From Culex pipiens pallens (lineage: Eukaryota; Arthropoda; Insecta; Diptera; Culicidae), in contig NC_068939.1 in the NCBI RefSeq assembly GCF_016801865.2, positions 44,517,230 through 44,581,229 on the forward strand: a stretch of 64,000 nt of DNA, written 5' to 3'. The notes beneath the pieces were generated by a model. The model searched no databases, was not told the origin of the DNA, and saw only the letters and a list, made by a program, of their open reading frames with translations. The position numbers and the translations under genes were made by a program. Shown in pieces: positions 19,421 to 32,047 of the stretch. Numbering within the stretch: the stretch's first letter is position 1; every line of letters starts with the position of its first letter.

Positions 19421-20100
19421 ATTTTGAGATTGAAATGAGTTTTTTTGCGCAGTTTATTAGATTGATTGATTGATTTTCAAAATATTTTGAAGAAGACATT
19501 CGTACTGGTTAATGTGTTTAGAAGTTTCGCCATTCCTTTATGAAACTTAAAAAGTCTATTTGAAAATAGTCAGCTCAACTAGCTTGATCAAGTCTTGAAA
19601 CTAACTCACATCAACAAAAACACTCTGCTGCTATTCGAACCGCTAGAAACTGACAACAATCTATCCCATTCATATATTTAGACATTTAGTTCGTCAAAAC
19701 TGTTCCCCCTCTAAGCCATTCTATTGCATCAACTAACCAATCTTCAACGCTTGTTTCTCAAAATCCGTTTTAAATTTTTACTATTATTTTTTCTCCCTTT
19801 CCCACACACTCTTTCAAAAGCCGAAGCAGCAAATCCCGGATTTCCCCTTAATCATCATCATCATTCATTCTATTCATTTCTGCGGCTAATGTTATTTTTT
19901 GTTCACTTTCCTCTCTTCTCTTTGCTGTTATTTTTCTCACTGCTTCGACTAGTTCTTTCATTAAATGTTTCTCTCCCGCATTTTCCTGTTTCTTTCTTTT
20001 TTTGTTCGCCATAATAATCTGTTTCTCTCTTCATTTCCTCTCCTATCCCCTAATCCCACATTTTCCTTCAAAAAGTAAGCATCAAACTATACAACTCACA
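19421..20100. other. Pyrimidine-rich non-coding DNA
   Basis: Long stretches of T/C from about 19780 to 20060. The 96-codon frame here is Phe/Leu-rich because of this composition, not because it is a gene. Confidence 0.45.
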
Positions 20101-20215
20101 GGGTTGTTACGGACGGCGCGGATCGCGCGGATGGCGCGTTTCGCGCGGATAGCGCGGATCTGGCGCGGATTTGCTGGCTAATTTTGCTCAGGCGCGGATT
20201 TCGCGCGGATGTTAA
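20101..20215. repeat. Cluster of GCGCGGAT repeats
   Basis: Within 115 bp GCGCGGAT occurs seven times with spacers of 1 to about 21 bases, plus a partial GCGCG, in a region that is otherwise about 75% AT. It is not a strict tandem array. Confidence 0.75.
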
Positions 20216-20598
20216 TTTTGATAAATAAATTAATTGAGAGAGATAGAATTACTTTCAAATTATTAAGAAAAATATTATCAGGAATTACGATAATTTGTAT
20301 TTTTCTTTGAGTGCAAGAATTTTATATATTTTATTAATTGATTTTTTTTGAATTTTCTGAAAATGTTTGTTTGTATTTTCTTAGTACGAAAGGTCGAAAA
20401 ATTAAGATGAAGATTTTGTAGAAATTATTTTTTATATGTTTCTTGTAATTTCTTAACATCTCCGGCTCTGAATATTTTATTTCTTTTGAGTTTTGAGGAA
20501 TGATTTTAACCTTATTAATTTTTTATTTTATACTGGATTTATTCAATTTTTAATGTTGTAAATTAAATATTACAAACTTTTCCCGAAGATATAACCAT
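20216..20598. other. AT-rich non-coding DNA
   Basis: Nothing recognised. Confidence 0.5.
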
Positions 20599-20720
20599 TA
20601 GAATGTGTAACAAAAACTTGTATTGGGTGTTGTTCTGGTGAGCGCCAAATATGAGCTTGATTGAACGTAACAGAAGCTGGCCTCCACTTTCGAATTTTAG
20701 ATGGAATTTAATTGTAGAAA
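20599..20720. repeat. Diverged half-copy of the 35154-35425 palindromic element
   Basis: It begins TAGAATGTGTAACAAAAA, like the terminus at 35154, and later shares CCAAATATGAGCTTGATTG and CGTAACAG.AGCTGG with its arm. The opposing arm is not preserved. Confidence 0.55.
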
Positions 20721-21047
20721 TATTTTTTTTTTCTAAATTTAAACATTCTTGGCGAAAATAAAAAGATCAGATTATTCCAAATTCAAAGCTTCAGAAATTC
20801 AAAAAATCGAAACTTTTTTTGTTTTAATTAACGAAAAAATCAAAATACATATTAATTTTTTTTCGAAATTTCTAGAATTGTAATTTAAAAAGCTGAAATT
20901 TCCAAATTCAAAATTTTAGAAATCTGAAATTCAAAATACCAAAAATTTGAAGATTTAAAAAAATCTAAATTAGAAAGTCAAAATTTAAAAACAACAAAAA
21001 ATAAATTCAAAACAATATAGAAAACAACAAAAAATGTTTCTCAAATC
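20721..21047. other. AT-rich non-coding DNA
   Basis: Nothing recognised before the gap. Confidence 0.5.
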
Positions 21048-21147
21048 NNNNNNNNNNNNNNNNNNNNNNNNNNNNNNNNNNNNNNNNNNNNNNNNNNNNN
21101 NNNNNNNNNNNNNNNNNNNNNNNNNNNNNNNNNNNNNNNNNNNNNNN
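21048..21147. other. Assembly gap (100 N)
   Basis: A run of exactly 100 N, the conventional placeholder for a gap of unknown size. Frames crossing it are meaningless. Confidence 0.98.
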
Positions 21148-21364
21148 GGGAATGCTAGATTTTGTATGAGCTCTACAGAGTGAAAATCACCCATGCTCTA
21201 TTTTGGATTTCAACATATTTTTTCCATATTTTATGCCCATCAGAAAATAATTTTGTTTTTGTTATGTTTGTTACGTTTCATTGTTTTCAATGTGCAAAAT
21301 AAGCCACTCAAAAAAAGCAGGAATGGATTTAATTGACAAATTTTTTAATATTCTTGAACAAAAA

Positions 21365-22417
21365 ATTATTTCCGGGAATTCCTTTCCCGGAAATTTTTTT
21401 TTCCGTTTTCCGGGAAATTAATAAATTTTCCGGGAATTCCCGAAATACAAGCGGAAGTATACATTTTCCTACCTTTTTGGCACCAATGTTTTGAAATTAT
21501 ACAAAAAATAATAATTAGAGAACCTGATTTGATTTTATTCATTTCAATCTACTGTTCATATTGAACTAATCAGCTTGTCTGTAAATTTCAAGGTATAATT
21601 CAGATAATATTTATTTCTGAAGTATTCACAACTATGAGTATTGTTTACTTAAATGTTGGGCAACAAAAATTACGCTATTATGCAATTAATGTTAACTATT
21701 TTGTTTTCGACTACCTGTGTTAACGATTTTTGTTGTTATATCATTTGAAAATAAAATATTCACATCTTCTAATATCAAAAATTTACCCAATGAATGCAAC
21801 CATATTTCAAAACTCGCTTCAAATATTTTAAAACTTTGAGTTGTGATTTCATGAAATAGTGTTTTAAGTTAAATAGCTATTGAAATTAGATTTTAAGGCA
21901 AATTCAATGATTATCTATTTTTTCACTAGTTGAAAATACTTGTTCTGCAATAAGTTATTTGCCATGAAAAAAAATATTTTTGACTGATTTTTTTTCCATT
22001 TCAATTTTATGGTCACTGAGACATATTTAAAAGCAATTTTATTGTTATGGAGCAAAGATTTTCACTATGCAAACACTTTGATTGTAAAAAATACTTCTTA
22101 ACAAAAAATACAGGTAATATTTTTTTTTGTTTTGGTACGATTTGAAAGACAGCAAAAACTTTGAAAATTTATATATTTTCTCAAAGTTGCATGATTTTTT
22201 ACAAGCAGTCAAGTCATTAATTGATCCTCACACTCATTTTGACCATTAAAGTTGCTGTTCTATACAATTCTGTTGCAAAATATTAATCAGAAACAGGATC
22301 AGAATAATTTTCGTTAAATTTAAAATATCCCGGGAATTCCCGGGATTTCCCGAGAAATTTGTTGAAAATTTCCCGTTTCCCGGGAATTTTGTAACCCCCG
22401 GGAAAATGGACGCTCTA
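21365..22417. mobile_element. hAT-like non-autonomous element, copy A
   Basis: TTCCCGGAAA and CCGGGAATTCCCG motifs at the left, and the right end CCCGGGAAAATGGACGCTCTA (22397-22417), match the family best preserved at 26728-27468. The left terminus is not clear; it may be degraded or lost. The interior is AT-rich and non-coding. Confidence 0.5.
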
Positions 22418-22959
22418 CATTTTTGCTTATGCCAGATTTGTAAAAGGCACCTGGTCGATTTTTTTTCTAATTTTGACCTGGCAACCCTGAACCTAAAGCT
22501 GACCCTGAACCTAAAGCTGTCACTCCCCCTTAAAATAGGTCCGAAAAATCAGGGGAATTTTTTTATTCAAAAAACTTCATAATTTTTATGGAAATAGAAG
22601 TCTTAACAACTGAAAAACTTCCTGCGTTTAAAATCTTATTTAACATTTCTGGGATCTATCAATAATATCAATAATTGGATTTTTGTGTAATTCCGTTGTA
22701 AAATAATGCAAAAAGTTTTTTTTTGGCCAGAAAAAAATCGTCAATACCTACTTAGAAATAAATTCATTGTTAAACACATTTTTTCATTGAAATGTTAATA
22801 CCGAAATACTGAATGTTAAATTAAGATTTTTGTTTGTGTTTGGAAAATAATTAACATATTTGAAAAAAAAAAAACAAATCCATTTTTAGACCTTTAATTA
22901 AATTTGCAATTACAACTTCACACATTTTTTAATAAAGTTCACATTAAATTTTCACATTA
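22418..22959. other. AT-rich DNA with a small direct repeat
   Basis: CCTGAACCTAAAGCTG is tandemly duplicated at about 22487-22520. Otherwise nothing. Confidence 0.5.
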
Positions 22960-23960
22960 TACCGTATTTTTCTGAAAGTACTCAATTTCCATTATTTTTA
23001 ATATGGGTATCAAACGATTTGAAATTTTGCATGCATTTTCAGTGTTTTTGAGTTTTTTTTTAAGAAATAAAAAAAATATTACCTAATTTTGTAATCAAAT
23101 TATCATAATTAGCAATATTGGTATCAAACGAAGAAAAATGTTGTATACTTTTTCACTAGTACTTAAAATTTTCTCAAAATGCCGTATTTTTTGAAAATAT
23201 TCAAATTTTTAGAGTTTGAAATAGGATATTAAACAGAGCGATTTTTGTTCACATTAATTAGAGTATTTTTGAATGAAATACCTAAATTTTTACAAATTAC
23301 CATTTTTTTAAATATGATTTAATATAAAAAACTCTTAAACAGTAGCATGCATGAAAAATTTCGAATCATTTGATACCCATATTGCAAAATCTTTAAATTT
23401 TGATATTTTCAAAAAATAAGTTATTTTTTGCAAATTTTAGTATTTATTTCAAAAACTCTAATAAAATTAAAAAAGCATAGAAACTTTCGCTTCGTTTGAT
23501 AACCATAATGAAATTATGAAATTTTTAGTATTTTCGATAAATAGACTATTTTGTAAAAATTTGAGTTTTTACAAAAACATACTCTAGCTAAAGTGAAAAA
23601 TTATACAAAATTTCGCTACGTTTGTAAAGATTTCAATATTTTCGGAAAAAAGGGTATTTTGTGAGAATTTCAGCAATTTATAAAAAAAAACTCTACTAAA
23701 AATTAAAATACCCATGAAACAAATTTTGAAAAATTGAGAATTTTTCGAAAAAAATATAGCAAAAAGGAATAATTACAGTGTTAAGGTTAAGAAGCTGTGA
23801 GTTTATCATTCAAAATAAAGATGTAATATTCACATGAATAAACAATTATTTTAATGAATACCGTATTTTGTGAAATTTATAGTATTTAAAAAATTCTGCT
23901 AAAAGTCAAAAAGCATACAAAATTTCGGTTCGTTTTGTAACCATATTTCAAATTATAAAA
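22960..23960. repeat. Degenerate inverted and tandem repeat cluster
   Basis: A unit containing a TTTGATACCCATAT-like block and a run resembling TTTTAGTATTTTCGAAAAATA recurs at least five times. Copies at about 22960-23250 read as the reverse complement of those at about 23330-23950. All copies are strongly diverged, and no frame is conserved. Confidence 0.5.
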
Positions 23961-23964
23961 AATT

Positions 23965-24497
23965 GAGTTGCTCTACAACTTTGTAGAACATTATTACACT
24001 CTAAAAATAACCCTGCAAAGTTAGAAAAAAAAAATTTAAAATAAAAATTTTTGTTCTAAATGAAAAAAATTACCCTTCTGGGTTAATGTTGATTCAAAAA
24101 TTACATTAAATTTCCCATAAAATGACATGTTCCAAAAAAATTTACAGTCGAGTAACGGAAAATGGGAGAATTTTTTAAACTTTTTTTGTGTTTTCTTTCG
24201 ATGAAGAATACGTTTTTTCGAAATTCTGAGTACGCCATTAAATCGGGCGTCTAATTTTACATAAAAGTCCCTTTGAGACCAAATTTCTATGTCATCACCG
24301 TTTCAGGCTGCAAATTATTGAAAAACACCTCTTTTTCGCATGTTCCAAAATGAAAGGGGTCGTACCTCCGTCACGAAATATCAAAAAATGGACCTCGGAT
24401 TCGTGATCAGGGACAAAAGTTACCCCTTAGGACAAAGTTTCACGCAAATCGAAAAGGGGTCGGGGCAACTGCTGTGTGAGTTGGCGGAAAATTACCC
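23965..24497. mobile_element. Half-copy of the GGGTAATTCTC foldback family
   Basis: Matches the right arm of the 29230-30347 element almost throughout: GTTGCTCTACAACTTTGTAG at the inner end, CAGTCGAGTAACGGAAAATG, AGTACGCCAT, then TTAGGACAAAGTTTCACGC and the terminal GAGTTGGCGG...ATTACCC. It lacks the opposing arm. The 62-codon frame at 24340 lies in this arm and reappears in part at 30118, which shows repeat conservation rather than a gene. Confidence 0.65.
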
Positions 24498-25059
24498 ACA
24501 TGATATTGAAAGATTAAGTCATTTTTAGACTGATTATAAAAAATGAGTAATCATTCTATAAGATCTATCGCCGATAGAAATATCAAAATAACAATAACGA
24601 AACGATATATAGTCGTTATCGTCCCGACGATAACGATAGAACTATTGTTATCGTTAATGAACCTCAATAATTTTATTGTTAACAACCTTGGTGATGTCTT
24701 TTTGATGTTTGAAATTTTGTTTGAAAATACTTAAGATTTTTTCATAACGTAACAATTTTTCAAAAATTCATAGCTTCGTTACCAGATTTTGAACCAGTTT
24801 TAAGGTCATTGCAAATTTTATTACAAGTTTTTGTCCCCCGTCCTTTTAAAATCTCCCAAATTTTTTTTATTTAAATAAAGTATGGAATTTTCGAAAATTT
24901 GACCAAGAAATTCAAGATTAAGTTTTTTAATGGTTTTAATGATTTTTTTTATGATTCTACATTAAATTTTCAGGGGTTATGAAATTCAAATTGAAAAAAA
25001 ATCTTAAAAGCGAAATCTAATTTTCAGCAAAACACTTCATCAATACCACTCTGAAGTGG
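24498..25059. other. AT-rich DNA with a GATAACG palindrome
   Basis: Near 24613-24632, GTTATCGTCCCGACGATAAC is an exact 8-bp-arm palindrome in a patch of TATCG repeats. No gene. Confidence 0.45.
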
Positions 25060-25900
25060 CCTCCTTCTTTCGTTAATCCACTCCTCGTTACCACATTACA
25101 GCAAAGTGCTTTCAGTGCGGCTTAAGTTGCACTTTTCCAGGGGAAAATTTATTTTTCTTCAAATACCACTTTTACAGGTTTCAATTTTTTTTCCTCTCAG
25201 CTTCACTCTCAAGACAAATCCTTCCCTATAGCCCTGCGCACGTTAAGCACCCACCGCACCGCACCGCAGGGGTGTAAATAAGATTACTTTCAAACAAGAG
25301 AATCCTCGGTTCATTGGGCGAGGAGTGTGATAAATAGCGTCATTTGTGCAAACCTCGAGGCTCATCGTCGTCCTTTTCTGTGCAGCAGCAAGGATAATTC
25401 CACCACCAGATGGCCCTCCACCACAAAACGAAGCGAAAAACTCAAGAAAATTGTGGATGGGTGGGTTTTTTTAAAGAAGAAAAAATAAAGAGGACGACCT
25501 GCCAGCGAAACGCACAGCATTATAGGCGCTAATTTGACAGAAAGTGAGAAGCTGTTGCATAGTGGCAGGCGCTTTTTCCTTCCATCTTGTCTCCTGCACT
25601 TCGTTGCTTGGTGGCGAAACATGACGAAAATGAGGGGAAGATTGATGAAATGCTGTTTGTCTGTTTTTCTCTTCTTTTCACTTTTGAAGAAGATTTTCCG
25701 AGGAAACGTCCAGCGCAGCAAACCCTGGCAGGGATTGAAGGATTTGCGGATCCGGGTGATGGTGCCATCGACCGCCGGAAGGGATTGTTTGGAATTTAAT
25801 GGATTTACTGAGAGAGGGAAAAGTGAGTGGTGACGTGGTGGAAGGACCGGATGGAAATTACTTTGTCTCTTAATTAGGCTTGCTGGAGGAAGTTTCGTAA
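25060..25900. other. Higher-complexity island, possible regulatory DNA
   Basis: About 840 bp with balanced composition and no repeat structure. Open frames exist on both strands (for example minus 25362-25721) but lack domains and overlap each other. Candidate conserved intronic DNA by inference only. Confidence 0.3.
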
Positions 25901-26719
25901 TTGTGGAGATGAATCTTTCTTTAAATTTGCTTTTGAAGCTTTCAGTTTTATAGCAGATTAAGGTTTATGTTTCTTAAAGTACACTGAGATCTACTTATTC
26001 AAAACAATTGATTAAATTCAGCTCCAAATTTCAAATTTTGAAGGCGAATTAAAAAAAAAAACTCAGTAATGTATGATTGTATCTATTTGCATTCCCAGCA
26101 CACACACTGCCAATCCGCATGTTCCAAATTTATCGCCAGAGCCTCTTTAATCCAAATTGGCTTCTCCTTAAAAAAAATATTCAACAATATGTCCCCCTTC
26201 CCTCCTCATAACTTTCCTCTTTCAGCAATGCTTCTTCAGAAAATCAGGAAAATCTCCGTAGCCACCAGTGTCACCACCGCCGCCACAATTGGTATTCCTG
26301 CTGGATAACGCAACATAAACTGATTGTTGCCCTCCGGCAACATTGGCTGGTTGTGGTTCGATGACAAAATGGTATGAAGCCATCGCTTCTTGAAGCTACC
26401 ACACCACTAAGGGTTTTCCAAGGAGATGTATAAAGTCAGCTTTGTCGTGTGGGTTTCGGTGAGCATAGTGGGAATTTGGTTACGAAAAATTAACTTTAAA
26501 ATTTAGCCTTAAATAAATATATCATATACCTCTTCGTTTGGGACGTCATTTGAACATCAGCTTGAAAACTTTGTAGATCATTAAATGTCTGTAACTAATG
26601 TTAAATTCAATTTAAATTCAAAATGCATTAAAAAGGGATCAAAATGCATTTTAAATTATGAACAAGCTTGATTCGCCATGGAGCATTTGGGACTACCATT
26701 AGGGACTTACAACGGTTTA
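25901..26719. other. Non-coding DNA
   Basis: A moderately complex patch lies at 26060-26460 within AT-rich flanks. No supported gene. Confidence 0.45.
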
Positions 26720-26727
26720 GGTAAGGC

Positions 26728-27468
26728 TATAGCGTCCAAATTCCCGTCCCGGGAAAAAAATTCCCTGGAATTCCTAGGATTTCCCGAAAATAAATATAGT
26801 ATACATTTTTCTTATCTTTTTGGAATACTGAATGAAACTCAACATGATTTTGTTCAATCAAATTTAATATTTAATTCATATATAATTAATCAGGTGATCA
26901 GAAATGTTGATATCAAGATTTATTTCTGATAATAATAATAATTTCTGAAGCAACTGTAAATAGATCTTACTTAATGAAAATAAACTATTACAATTTAGGT
27001 AAGCTTTTCAAATAACAATTGGTGTTATTTCATTAAAAAATTTAACCCCTTTATCGCCCTTACCATGATCAAATGGGGTAAAAATAGGATTGGTATCGTT
27101 AAATATTTCAGACCGATTTGTGCAAGAAGAATTACTTCAATTCCATTAACACCTAGTATTCAAGAAATTACAATTTGAAGTGAGAGAATTATGGAACATT
27201 GCAATGTGGTGCAACAATGAGTGTTAGAGGATTATAAGAAAAATCAAGTCTAATTGTGAAATTATGTTAATTTATCGTAAAATTAAAATCATGTTTTTGT
27301 GCTGTGAAAAACATTCAAACAAAGTCTATAATAAACCTGAAAATCATGTGGCATAATAAATCCATAAAAAAATACTAATTTCTGCATATTATTCTAATTT
27401 CCCGAAAAATTGATTGAAAATTTCCCGTTTTCCGGGAAATTTGTAACCCTGGGAAATTGAACGCTCTA
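26728..27468. mobile_element. hAT-like non-autonomous element, copy B (741 bp)
   Basis: The left end TATAGCGTCCAAATTCCCG and right end GGGAAATTGAACGCTCTA are inverted. The flanks GGTAAGGC (26720-26727) and GGTAAGAC (27469-27476) form an 8-bp duplication with one mismatch. TAGAG-type ends with 8-bp duplications fit the hAT superfamily. The interior is AT-rich and non-coding. Other copies lie at 21365-22417 and 35860-35971. Confidence 0.65.
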
Positions 27469-27476
27469 GGTAAGAC

Positions 27477-28560
27477 GGTATAGCATATAAAATTGATACG
27501 TTTTATAGTTAATTTTTCGGGTGTAAATGTTTGCTCGAGAGACCCCTTAGATCGCATTTTCTAGTGATAATTATTTCAAAGTTTTTGTTCCTGAGCCATT
27601 TTCAGAATAGAAACATGCATTCAAATGTTTATTAACATTCATTTCTACTCTTTACATATTGAAAGTTTAAAATAATTATGAAGCTGCTTTTTCCAGGTAA
27701 TATCAACAAACAAAAAATATTTCCGAATATTACATTATTTATGATGTAACAAATTTTCGGCTGTTTTATTTTTAAATAATATTTCTAAATTTTTAAATCA
27801 ATTTTTAGTTTACAAATTGTTTTTAGATTGCAAATTAGTTGGAGTAAATTTTAAAATTGAAAAAAAAATAATGAAACTAGCAAACAAAAAACACAAAATA
27901 CTTGTTTTTAAAACATTGAAAACAAGACAATTAACTCCCGAGAAATCACTGATCAAAAACGAGAGATAATTGGGCAACACTGAGAAAATCTAATGTTTAC
28001 TGTTTTTTAATCGTTGCATCGTCATACAGTAAAATGTAGGTAATTTTCTCAGCTCTCCGAAAATATTTTTGAAGAACTGAGATTAATTTTCAAGAAATAA
28101 ATTTAAAAATTACTTTAACTTGAAAATTGTGTATTTTATCAAAATTTCACCGGCTAACTTTTTAATGCCAATATAATTCAGATTTTATATTAAAAAAAAA
28201 TTATTGAAAAATTACTGGTTTTTAAATCATTTATAAAAAATGAATCTTGGTCCTGACCAAAGCTTGGTGTTTGCCTCCTGATTTTTAAATAATAATAATA
28301 AAATCAATTAAAGAAAAATATTAAGTTTGATGCACGTTTTTGAATATCATTTATTTTAATAGTTAATTAGATCATAACCAAAGTATTGTTGATACTTGAT
28401 GATAAAAATACGCGTTTTTATTTTCGAAAATAAAAAGTTTTAGCACAGATTATTATTACATGACATCATTTAAGCATCTTTTGTGATATTTTTGCTAAGT
28501 GTAAGAAACTCTAGTTTTAATTTAATGTAATTTGTTTTTTAGCAACTTTTGCACTTTTTA
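27477..28560. other. AT-rich non-coding DNA
   Basis: Nothing recognised. Confidence 0.5.
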
Positions 28561-28624
28561 CACAGAGAAAAAGTTTTATTTAAATCATGATTATAAAATA
28601 TTCAATTAAATTAGTTTAAATAAG

Positions 28625-28800
28625 CTAACACTTGGATTTCCAAAATTTTACCAAAAATCGAATGTACGATGAACTTTATTAACAAATTTCGGTAAGTTTT
28701 TTCCGAATTCGGTAATTTTCATTCAACCGAACTGTTCAGCAGTTGAAAATTCGGTAAACTTTACCGAATTCGGTAAAAAATAACTAAGTGTGTTGTTATA
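28625..28800. repeat. TTCGGTAAA-rich inverted-repeat segment
   Basis: CCGAATTCGGTAA occurs twice, and AAATTCGGTAAACTTTACCG forms a local palindrome. AACCGAACTGTTCAGCAG sits between them. It resembles the core of a small mosquito MITE from memory; the ends are not defined. Confidence 0.4.
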
Positions 28801-29229
28801 TGATGTTAATGAAAAGAAAATGCTCGGATTCACAGTTTTTTTATATACTTCAATAAAATTTATACTTTTTATATGGCCTTCGCAAGTAATTATTTTCATT
28901 AGAGAAATTTAAACCAAAGAAAAATTGCCACCCCCCTTTCCTCTTCAGAATTAACCCGCAAAATCAGGACCCAAAAAACAAAAAAACTTTAATATTTCAT
29001 TGAATTTTAAGTGCAATCAGGTAACATCAAAAAATGCATTCCTTTGAGTTAAGAATCACTTTTTGCATGCTTGAGTTTATTCAATCTCTTTTGGTTTTGG
29101 AAACTTTTCAGTACTGCAACAAAAATTGTTAGCTAAAATTGTAGTGTTCGTCAAACCTAACATTTTTGAAAACTAAGGATTACAAAACAACATTAAAATT
29201 TTGATACTATGGATTGTTATATCATTTTT
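28801..29229. other. AT-rich non-coding DNA
   Basis: Nothing recognised. Confidence 0.5.
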
Positions 29230-30347
29230 GGGTAATTCTCTACCAACTCACACGAAATCGGGAAAAGTTGCCCCGACCCCTCTTCGATTTGCGTGAAACT
29301 TTGTCCTAAGGGGTAACTTTTGTCCCTGATCACGAAATCTCCCATTTTCCGTTACTCGACTGTAAAAAAATTTGGAACATGTCATTTTATGGGAAATTTA
29401 ATGTACTTTTCGAATCTACATTGACCCAGAAGGGTAATTTTTTCATTTAGAACAAAATTTTTCATTTTAAAATTTCGTGTTTTTTCTAACTTTGCAGGGT
29501 TATTTTTTAGAGTGTAACAATGTTCTACAAAGTTGTAGAGCAGACAATTACAAAAAATTTGATATATAGACATAAGGGGTTTGCTTATAAACATCACGAG
29601 TTATCGCGATTCTACGAAAAAAAAGTTTTGAAAAAGTTACTTTTTGCGTTTCTCTTTGTTTCGGCGTCCGTGTCTGTCGCGGGTGACCATGAATGGCCAT
29701 GATCGATGACGACCAACTTTTTCAAAACTTTTTTTCGTAAAATCGCTATAACTCGTGATGTTTATAAGCAAACCCCTAATGTCTATATATCAAAATTTGT
29801 GTAAATTGTCTGTTCTACAACTTTGTAGAACATTGTTACACTCTAAAAAATAACCCTGCAAAGTTAGAAAAAACACGAAATTTTAAAATGAAAAAATTTG
29901 TTCTAAATGAAAAAATGACCCTTCTGGGTCAGTGTAGATTCAAAAAGTACATTAGATTTCCTATAAAATGACATGCTCCAAAATTTTTTACAGTCGAGTA
30001 ACGGAAAATGGGAGAATTTTTAAAACTTTTTTAGTGTTTTTTTCGATGAAAAATACGTTTTTTCGGAATTCTGAGTACGCCATCAAATCGGGCGTCTAAT
30101 TTTACATAAAAGTCCCTTTGACACCAAATTTCTATCTCATCACCGTTTCAGGGTGCAAATTATTGAAAACACCTCTTTTTTCGCATGTTCAAAAATGGAA
30201 GGGGTCGTACCGCCCCTCCGTCACGAGATATCAAAAAACGGACCACGGATTCGTGGTCAGGGACAAAAGTTACCCCTTAGGACAAAGTTTCACGCAAATC
30301 GAAGAAGGGTCGGGGCAACTGCTGTGTGAGTTGGCGGAGAATTACCC
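29230..30347. mobile_element. Full foldback element of the GGGTAATTCTC family
   Basis: The ends GGGTAATTCTCTACCAACTC (29230) and GAGTTGGCGGAGAATTACCC (to 30347) are inverted. The arms pair from about 29230-29640 and 29720-30347, sharing GTAACGGAAAATGGGAG, GTTCTACAAAGTTGTAGA and the ATAAGGGGTTTGC... block. The left arm has lost about 200 bp present in the right arm and in the 23965-24497 copy. The central unpaired ~80 bp contain GTTTCGGCGTCCGTGTCTG. No transposase frame. I recall this family as abundant in mosquitoes and other insects (memory). Confidence 0.75.
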
Positions 30348-30535
30348 TTTTTACATTTCTCGACATTTGTTTGATTAGGTTTCATAAACAAATGTAAACA
30401 TTGAGTACATCACTTTTGCACCTTATGCCAAAGTCCATCGGAGTAAACGTGAATTTTTTATTTATTTTTTGGCTGAAAATGCAGCAGAAGGTTAAACATA
30501 ATCATCCTAAATCATAAAATTAATATTATAAATTT
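30348..30535. other. AT-rich spacer
   Basis: Nothing recognised. Confidence 0.5.
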
Positions 30536-31260
30536 CACCCACTGTGCATCAATCCTTCGAGATCTGCTTTCCCGATTTGGCTTTCCGCTCGCGGCTTTGA
30601 GTGTCGTCATTTTTTCCATTTTTTTTGCTTCATTTTTCCCTGCGTATCGCCAGCCACTCTGAAAGTGGCAGTACTTTTCTGGGTACTGGTATAAATTATG
30701 GAAATGAACATGTTTATTACAACACACCAAAACCCAACCAAAAGAAGAACCAATGTCAGCAGGATAAGCAGAAAAGTAAGAAGATGACATCATTCATTTT
30801 TCCGTGGTCTGCGGTTCATTGTCGCGTTTTTCCACCGCGCGCCCCTTAAATGTATTAATTTAGGCAATGTGTTTGTATCGGCGTGTGTGTGTATGCTCTT
30901 ATTACAATGATTGAAGAGTTTTATGCGACAGAGGCAGCAGTGTTTTTTTCGCTCTCTCTTTTTGCGACACATATAAAAATACTGAATATTGGAACAATTT
31001 TCGCAATGTACGCACTTACACATCACCAGCAAACACAAGCAAAAACGATAAAAATAAACAGAACGCCTAAATTCGGCAAGGAAGCGAAGCCGAAACCGCA
31101 TCCTTTTACTAACCCCCCTCTCTCAAGGCTTACCCCACTTTTGGCTTTTCCAGCCGTTTTGGCGTGCCAATTCGTCGTTTTCTTTCGGGGATCAAGACGA
31201 AGGGGGTTCTTGGGCGGAGGGTAAGGTCATAATTCCTGAGGATTCTGTCGCAGAACGCCA
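30536..31260. other. Higher-complexity island, possible regulatory DNA
   Basis: About 700 bp of balanced, non-repetitive sequence. Small frames on both strands overlap, none with a domain. A candidate unique segment. Confidence 0.3.
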
Positions 31261-32047
31261 TAATGTCGTTGATTGCCGCGCGGAATAATTTAATCCACTG
31301 CTTTATGGCTTTTCTAATATTTAGTGCTAATCATCAAAAATTTGTATAATTCTATTAGCTATTGCGCGCTGGAGAGGAAAAAATCGCATGCAAGGAATTG
31401 GGATGCTCTGGTTTTTGTGTGAGCCATTATAACAACTCATCAAATAAAATAAAGAAATAAGAAAGACAAACAAAACAAAAAAAAATGCTCAAAATGACAC
31501 ATTAAATTCCTTTAACATTAATTTAAAAATACCAAAATGTTTAATTTTAAGATGTTTTTGTTTTTTTTAAATTAACATAAAGTCAGGGAGCAGCGATTAA
31601 ATATTTTACAAAAAAAAAAAAACAATATTGATATCGGCTGATTTCATGACAATCATTTCATGACACAAATTCATATTTGTTATCTGGTTTATCACTGTCT
31701 ATATGACAAAAGAATGTATTTTGTATGATTAATTTGTCCATATTTTCATCTGACGATTCCATGGCAACTGTTGATCTGGGCTGGGAAAATGTAAAAATGT
31801 AAAAAATGTTCAATAAAGACATGATTTTATAAAAAACAAAGCTTACCCGACAAACTTCGTTCTGCCTTTTTTTGTTTGTTGACGTTTTAAGCTTTTTTGC
31901 CTGTTCAGCCTCCTGTGATCAAAATTTGATTTTACGTAACTTTTCCCATACAAAACACAGGTGTTCCGGATTCGGTTCCATTTTTCAATTTTTAAATAAA
32001 TAAAATACTGTAAGTGGCTGTTTTAAATTTAAGCTGTTTTCAAAAAC
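31261..32047. other. AT-rich DNA
   Basis: Contains a more complex patch at 31845-31985 (with GCCTGTTCAGCCTCCTGTGA) that may be a repeat fragment. No gene. Confidence 0.4.

Noticed and set aside
20985..21194. Frame spanning the first N gap
   Set aside because: Half of it is N; not interpretable.
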